From: Imbricaverruca yamaguchii | Lineage: Eukaryota; Arthropoda; Thecostraca; Neoverrucidae | NCBI GenBank assembly: GCA_034440575.1 | Contig: JAOTOL010001001.1 | Span: forward strand, 28,501-92,500 | Direction of reading: 5' to 3' | DNA: 64,000 bases | Part shown: in pieces, positions 59,426 through 64,000 of the stretch | How the letters are laid out: each line of letters starts with the position of its first letter | How positions within the stretch are numbered: position 1 is the stretch's first letter | Notes under the pieces: generated by a model | Databases searched by the model: none | Seen by the model: the letters and a program-made list of their open reading frames with translations, nothing else | Told to the model about the DNA's origin: nothing | Position numbers and translations under genes: made by a program

Positions 59426-61439
59426 ATTACAATGTTGTTCTTGGCTTATCGTGCGAGTTATTTATGATGATACCTTGGAGCTATGTGACTAGAAAATATG
59501 TTTGAGCTACACGGTACGTTTATTTCCAAATGAAGACGAAATGGAGAAAGGTATGTACACAATGACATGATAGACGGAACGAAATGGGCAATGCCATGTA
59601 ACATTTTATTATCATGATAATGGAAAAGAGAAAGTGCAGGGAGCCATGCACGCACTCTTCAGTGGCCTCATGCATTTCACCTATGAGTGTTGCAGAGAAG
59701 GAATTTTGCTATCAATCCCACCCCACCACATCTTCATTATTATGTTCCATTGCTTATTTTTATATTGCAATAAATAGAGCAAAGCATCACTTTAAACAGA
59801 ACGACTTCCTCGAAAGGCAATCGTTTTGTTTTTGGAGGGGGAGGGGGCAGAATCATCAAAATCGGATCTGCTAGTTGTTGCGTTCACTGGGCGTTGCTGC
59901 CATGGCATATACGTGATAATCGATCGAAGTTGTTCTTTTGTCCACCAGGCAGGTGCTTGCGTTTTGGTAAGTAAACAGTCTCGCGTCTTTGCATTTGTGC
60001 CAGGTTGCCACGCGTCAGTTGCGCCACAGAAGCGACGCCGGGGAAGGATTCCACCAAAATGTTGATGTTTAAAACTATGCTGCATGGAAACAAACGACCA
60101 GGAGCAGGATAATCTTAACCATTTTAACGTAGCGAAGCCCCTGTGGTCGTGCTTACAAAGGTATGTTGGCGAACTGACCTGTCATGTTAATCCCTGTAGC
60201 GTCCGCTTACAAGGCACAAGCTTCAGGCGAGATTGGAGTCGGCTAGTTCCTCAGGTGTGTCTGGATGCGGTATGATACGCGGTTCATCAAGTCGATATAT
60301 TTTACGCATTAACAGAATTTTATTCAATAGGTATTTATGAATCAATGGAAATTCAATAGTATCATTTTCACGGGCAAATTTGGGGATATACGGGGCAGAT
60401 TTTTGGTGTTTGCATGTCGAATATAACGATAGGTTCCGTAGTGTTCATATGAAGCACTTAAAAGTATCCAATGTAGTTACCACATAACCAAGTCTGCAGA
60501 GAATATTTGGACCAGAATTCCTGAATTAACGAAGGACTTTGCATCTGTAGCCTTTTTTCTTTGTTTTAGATCTAGCATCAGAACTTCTTGCACTCAGCGC
60601 CGGACTCGGCCTCTTTCTATGCGATTACTCTAATGTCCATCAAAGAGATAGTCGGACTATTGTCCATTCGCATTCCGTGTAGCTCGGCATATTAAACGGC
60701 CATTGTCGTGAGATATAATATAAAACGGACAATGAGATGCATTGTGAGATGAAAAATAAATAAATAAATGAATAAATATACTTCGCTTCTTCCTCTCGCT
60801 TTGTCTCCGAACATTCCCGATCGATCGATTATGCCGATCCTATCGCATGGGACACCTGTCTATTAACGGAAGTCCATATGCTATCATAGTCATTCAACGC
60901 TGTCGAAAATTCGACATCATATATCTCGTATTTATACATCCGTCAATACAGAATGCGGCTGACGTTCAGATGATGCAGCTGGACAGCGATCAAGTAGAGT
61001 AGAACTAAGTAAAAAGTATTTTAAAAGTAAATTAAGTAAAATAGAATCACAAATTCGTCTCATATATTTATGGCACAGCGACAGAGACATTCTTCGGAGA
61101 CAGAATATATACACACACAAAAAAAAAACAGTTGACACACAGGTTTCGCAGCACATGCTTTGCGGCACTAATTTCGACGAAATGGCTTTAATCAGCAGCG
61201 AAGTCCAAGTGTCGGACCCATTTAAATCCCAACATAACAATAGACATTGTAACAAATACGTATGATTACGACCCAACCAGCGTAAGAGTGTTTGTCGCTT
61301 CCCAATACACTTGCCCTATGCGTCTTACTTATGCATCTCTATACGCACATAAATCCATGTTGCCTCATCTTTTACTGCACTGCAACATCTGCAATGCTCT
61401 GCACTGCATCTACACTGCAAGTGTTCGCGTGTGTAGATG
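59426..61439. other. unassigned intron DNA
   Basis: No exon, RNA gene or classified repeat is recognised. The frames at 59614-59874, 59792-60085 and 60932-61276 overlap on opposite strands and lack domain features. Confidence 0.4.
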
Positions 61440-61605
61440 AACGAATGTATAAGTGGGTGAGTAAGTGGGTGAGTGAGCGAGTAAGTGTATGAGTGAGTGG
61501 CGACTTAGTGAGTGTGTACACGGGTGAGTGAGTGAATTTCTGGATGAATGGTAGAGTAATTGATCGTGCCGGTGGGTGACCACGGAGTGAATAAATTAGT
61601 GAGTG
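61440..61605. repeat. degenerate (GAGT)n tract
   Basis: gtgagtaagtgggtgagtga and related strings, interrupted but clearly GAGT/GTGA periodic to about 61600. Confidence 0.8.
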
Positions 61606-62099
61606 CATGTGACATGTACAATGTCATGCTGTATATGGACTGGTTTTATGAGGGCCCATGAAGCTACCATTATGTTTAACAGTGATTTAGTTCCTGATCT
61701 CAATGGATTCAGCAAATTTTAGTTCTGCTGTCTGCACAAATCTGTTAGATTTTAACGCTGAGCGGCCATGAAGGACCGTGTCCGAATATATCAGACAAGG
61801 TTAGATTATATTTTACTTAGCATTAGCATTTGGTTACTTTTACAATCATCTTTAATTGAGCACTGCTCACTACAGCTCTTCGCAATATCATGGACTAGCA
61901 CGGCTGAAATATCAACAGCAAACTAAAGCCAGAGGAAATCTGCCTATGTAAGTGATATTTCACTATTGCTATGTATGTCCTCAGTGTCTGCTTTCTGTCT
62001 GGTAACCATCCAGGGTCAACTGAAGGTGCGATTTGCCTTGCTTGTTGTTTGCTCTTGGTTCCAATAGTTGTTGCTACTTGTTTCTGGTGTTTGATGTCC
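61606..62099. other. unassigned intron DNA
   Basis: Nothing recognisable was found. Confidence 0.4.
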
Positions 62100-62293
62100 G
62101 GTTTGTTGTCTTATTTGTTTATTTGTTGGTTCACGACACACTTTATGCACATTCACGGCTAATGGCGCCGCCCACACTGTTTCGCCCGTGGGCCGCGGGA
62201 TCGGGAAATGTCCTGAGTGGCGCCAGAGTCGAACCCGGGACCTTTGGTACCCATAGCCCGACATCTTAACCACTCGGCCATCCCCGCCCCCCC
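62100..62293 (-). mobile_element. tRNA-derived SINE (minus)
   Basis: In reverse orientation it begins ggggatggccgagtggttaa at 62286, with a Leu/Ser-tRNA-like box A, and a perfect box B (gggttcgactc, about 62238-62228). The body ends in an aaataaacaaataag-type tail near 62110-62125. Acceptor-stem strands do not pair, so it is not a tRNA gene. Confidence 0.82.
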
Positions 62294-62324
62294 CGGTTTG
62301 TTGTCTGATATCTCATCTAGTGTT

Positions 62325-62790
62325 TAGTGATGGGCCTACGTCTGGTGTCCAATGATGGGCCTACATTTGGTGTCCGATGATGGGCCTACGTCTGGTGTCC
62401 GGTGATGGGCTACGTCTGGTGTCCGGTGATGGGCTACGTCTGGTGTCCGGTGATGGGCTACGTCTGGTGTCCGGTGATGGGCTACGTCTGGTGTCCGGTG
62501 ATGGGCTACGTCTGGTGTCCGGTGATGGGCTACGTCTGGTGTCCGGTGATGGGCTACGTCTGGTGTCCGGTGATGGGCTACGTCTGGTGTCCGGTGATGG
62601 GCTACGTCTGGTGTCCGGTGATGGGCTACGTCTAAGCTGCACGCCCGACGCAGCCGATGCGCCCTTAAACTCTAATGGGCTACGTCTGGTGTCCGGTTTG
62701 CTGTCCGATGTCCGGTGATGGGCCTACGTCTAGTGTCCGGTGATGGGCTACGTCTGGTGTCCGGTGATGGGCCTATGTTTGATGTCCGGT
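62325..62790 (+). repeat. 24-bp minisatellite
   Basis: The unit is ggtgtccggtgatgggctac followed by gtct, nearly identical from 62390 to 62632 (about ten copies), with diverged units on both sides. It is interrupted at 62636-62680 by a SINE-tail motif (cagccgatgcgcccttaaac). Three frames are open, giving 8-residue repeats. Confidence 0.95.
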
Positions 62791-63060
62791 TTGCTGTTCG
62801 GTGTCCTGCAATGGATTTATGTCTGGTGTTTGCCACTGGCTCTATATGGTCCTAGACGATATATAACACGTTGTTGAATTGTTATCGTTCAGCTTGTTGG
62901 TAAAGCCGATATGTTCATAGTGCTATTAATTATATGGTGCGCGTTTCAATTTCGCCGGAGGCAGGCAGTCGATGGCGCAGATTATATTTGCATTCGGGAA
63001 GTGCTTGGCCTGGTGGGCAACTTGGGAGAATGAGTGTGACGTCGCATTTGTCGTCGTCAG
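62791..63060. other. intron end before the third exon
   Basis: No tandem acceptor copies are present here, unlike the two upstream exons. The acceptor is preceded by tttgtcgtcgtcag. Confidence 0.5.
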
Positions 63061-63281
63061 GAGTACTCGATGGATTGTTACTTCCGACAAATGTGGCGCG
63101 ACCAGCGCCTCAGCTTCAACAGCTCCATCGACGAGTTGAGCCTCAGTATCAAGATGCTGGAGGGCATCTGGAAGCCGGACACTTACTTCCTGAACGGCCG
63201 CGGCAGCTACGTACACACCATCACCCGGCCCAACAAGCTGATCCGACTCAGCAGGAACGGCAGCATCCTCTACAGCATGAG
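63061..63281 (+). CDS. GABA-A receptor alpha-like subunit, ligand-binding domain exon
   Basis: The exon is 221 bp long, entering in phase 0 and leaving in phase 2 (ATG AG, donor gttaga at 63282). It encodes EYSMDCYFRQMWRDQRLSF (loop D region, with the aromatic and Arg residues of the complementary binding face), then LSIKMLEGIWKPDTYF (loop A, W-x-P-D-T-Y/F-F), then HTITRPNKLIRL and GSILYSMR (loop E, ending in the Arg typical of alpha-like subunits). The alpha-like features (NG after PDTYF, LYSMRL) favour the arthropod Grd/CG8916 group over Rdl or Lcch3. That assignment is from family knowledge, not from a search. In the cell this part lies outside the membrane and forms half of a GABA site between subunits. 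Confidence 0.93.
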
Positions 63282-63752
63282 GTTAGAGCTGCGGCAGCGG
63301 TGCAGCAGTGGGTTGGCCGTTGTCGTGGCGTCCTGCACGGAAGCTGTGACGTAGCCCAGTGAGCGTGTCGTCACGGCCGCGGTTGAGTGCCGCTCTCGCT
63401 CCCTGGTCGGCGATGAGAAGGAAGCTCTGTCTCAGATGGCGACAAATGGTCTTAATGTGTTTGTCATGAACAACCATGTCACATCAACAATGGCACGTCA
63501 GCGAACGAGGCTCAACTTTTCCCCACAATGAAGTGAAGTATATATTATTCTACGAGTCGCTGCTGCAGTAGTGGCTTCTGTTATTCTGGTACGGTAAGAG
63601 TAAGCGGATAACAAAGAAAATCTGCTGCGCTTTTTGTACAATCGTACCTGAGCTTGCATAGCATGATCAAGATCGTAGGCCAGCCATGTATTGCATGACG
63701 TTTGATGCCGCTGGTGTATACTATTGTGACCAGTGTTTGTTCCCTGCCTCAG
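63282..63752 (+). other. intron of the receptor gene (471 bp)
   Basis: The donor gttaga is at 63282 and the acceptor ctgcctcag ends at 63752. The phase is 2 on both sides. No repeat is recognised. Confidence 0.88.
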
Positions 63753-63835
63753 ACTGACGATCAAGGCCAAATGTCCGATGCTGCTGCAGCACTTCCCTCT
63801 GGACAAGCAGACGTGTCCACTTGTCATAGGAAGCT
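63753..63835 (+). CDS. GABA-A receptor alpha-like subunit, Cys-loop exon
   Basis: The exon is 83 bp long, with the acceptor ending 63752 and the donor gtgagt at 63836. It completes the Arg codon and encodes LTIKAKC, then PMLLQHFPLDKQT between the two cysteines, then CPLVIGS. The 13 residues between the cysteines, with the F-P-L/M-D core, are the defining Cys-loop signature that couples binding to gating. The exon ends after the first base of a codon (T), matching the aromatic residue that follows G-S in these receptors. The remaining extracellular part and M1-M4 lie beyond the window. Confidence 0.94.
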
Positions 63836-64000
63836 GTGAGTAGAACGGTCTGCAAATGAAACAGTAATTAGCCCTGTCGCCCAACCAAATAGACGCCAAA
63901 TGCACCATTGGCTCATCTAATTGATCATGGTTTGTGGTAAACTCTTAAGAGGGTTCGATATGTTCGGGCTGAAGAAAGGCTGGCTGGAAGTGCTGCTGGT
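63836..64000 (+). other. start of the next receptor intron, to window end
   Basis: It begins with the donor gtgagt. No further exon is recognised before the end of the window. Confidence 0.7.

Larger units (their letters stand above)
57832..63060 (+). other. intron of the receptor gene (5.2 kb)
   Basis: The donor gtgagt is at 57832 and the acceptor tcgtcag ends at 63060. The phase is 0 on both sides. The first 400 bp contain an inverted SINE-tail motif (cagggcgcatcgacc, 57888). The remainder holds the minisatellites and SINE listed separately. Confidence 0.85.

Noticed and set aside
62225..62290. tRNA-Leu/Ser gene on the minus strand
   Set aside because: Promoter boxes are present, but the acceptor-stem strands are not complementary and a SINE body and tail follow.
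62361..62718. RLVSGDGL and SPSPDTRR repeat proteins
   Set aside because: They are translations of the 24-bp minisatellite, open in three frames.

Overview
This is animal, most likely arthropod, genomic DNA. It is gene-poor and repeat-rich, with CCTAA/TTAGG-type strings, many non-LTR retrotransposons, tRNA-derived SINEs and hAT-type DNA transposons. The species cannot be fixed from sequence alone. The only host gene I can support is on the + strand: four consecutive coding exons (3620-3783, 57767-57831, 63061-63281, 63753-63835) of a Cys-loop ligand-gated anion channel. It looks like a GABA-A receptor alpha-like subunit of the arthropod Grd/CG8916 type. The exons join in phase and encode part of the extracellular ligand-binding domain up to and including the Cys-loop. 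The signal peptide lies before the window, and the rest of the domain and the four membrane helices lie beyond it. Exon 1 and exon 2 are separated by an intron of about 54 kb that makes up most of the window.

Layout. 1-3.6 kb: upstream DNA, then a tandem array built on the exon-1 splice acceptor and split by a CT microsatellite. 3.9-6.7 kb: an inverted pair of an unknown repeat, one arm carrying a SINE with a 13-bp target duplication. 10.15-18.86 kb: a large non-autonomous hAT-like element (copy A) with an inserted CR1-like LINE (13.55-16.79 kb, minus). 19.1-20.06 kb and 29.6-29.9 kb: two halves of a host repeat, separated by a 9.5-kb hAT-like element (20060-29588) with perfect 8-bp target duplications. 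That element contains a hAT transposase C-terminal reading frame, a SINE, a GA microsatellite and 35-bp minisatellites. The inverted host-repeat copy at 34.54-36.4 kb still has the empty site. 33683-34482: an 800-bp relative of copy A with a perfect 8-bp target duplication. 37.64-46.24 kb: a 62-bp satellite split by another large relative (copy B, 39453-46100). 48.8-53.2 kb: an RNase H-bearing LINE remnant, then a second LINE disrupted by other retroelement tails. 55.0-56.4 kb: a third, CR1-like LINE (minus). 57.3-57.77 kb: a minisatellite seeded on the exon-2 acceptor. 58.4-62.8 kb: 16-bp and 24-bp minisatellites and a SINE. The last three exons finish the window.

The most unusual observation is that two separate exons of the same receptor gene are each preceded by tandem copies of their own 3' splice site plus the first 24-25 exon bases, with similar periods (62-63 bp and 64-67 bp). 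In phase, the exon-2 decoy copies carry a stop codon and the nearest exon-1 decoy causes a frameshift. They may therefore act as decoy or poison acceptors. A third satellite in the intron (62 bp) has a weak similarity to exon 3. No cellular RNA genes, CRISPR arrays or operons are present.
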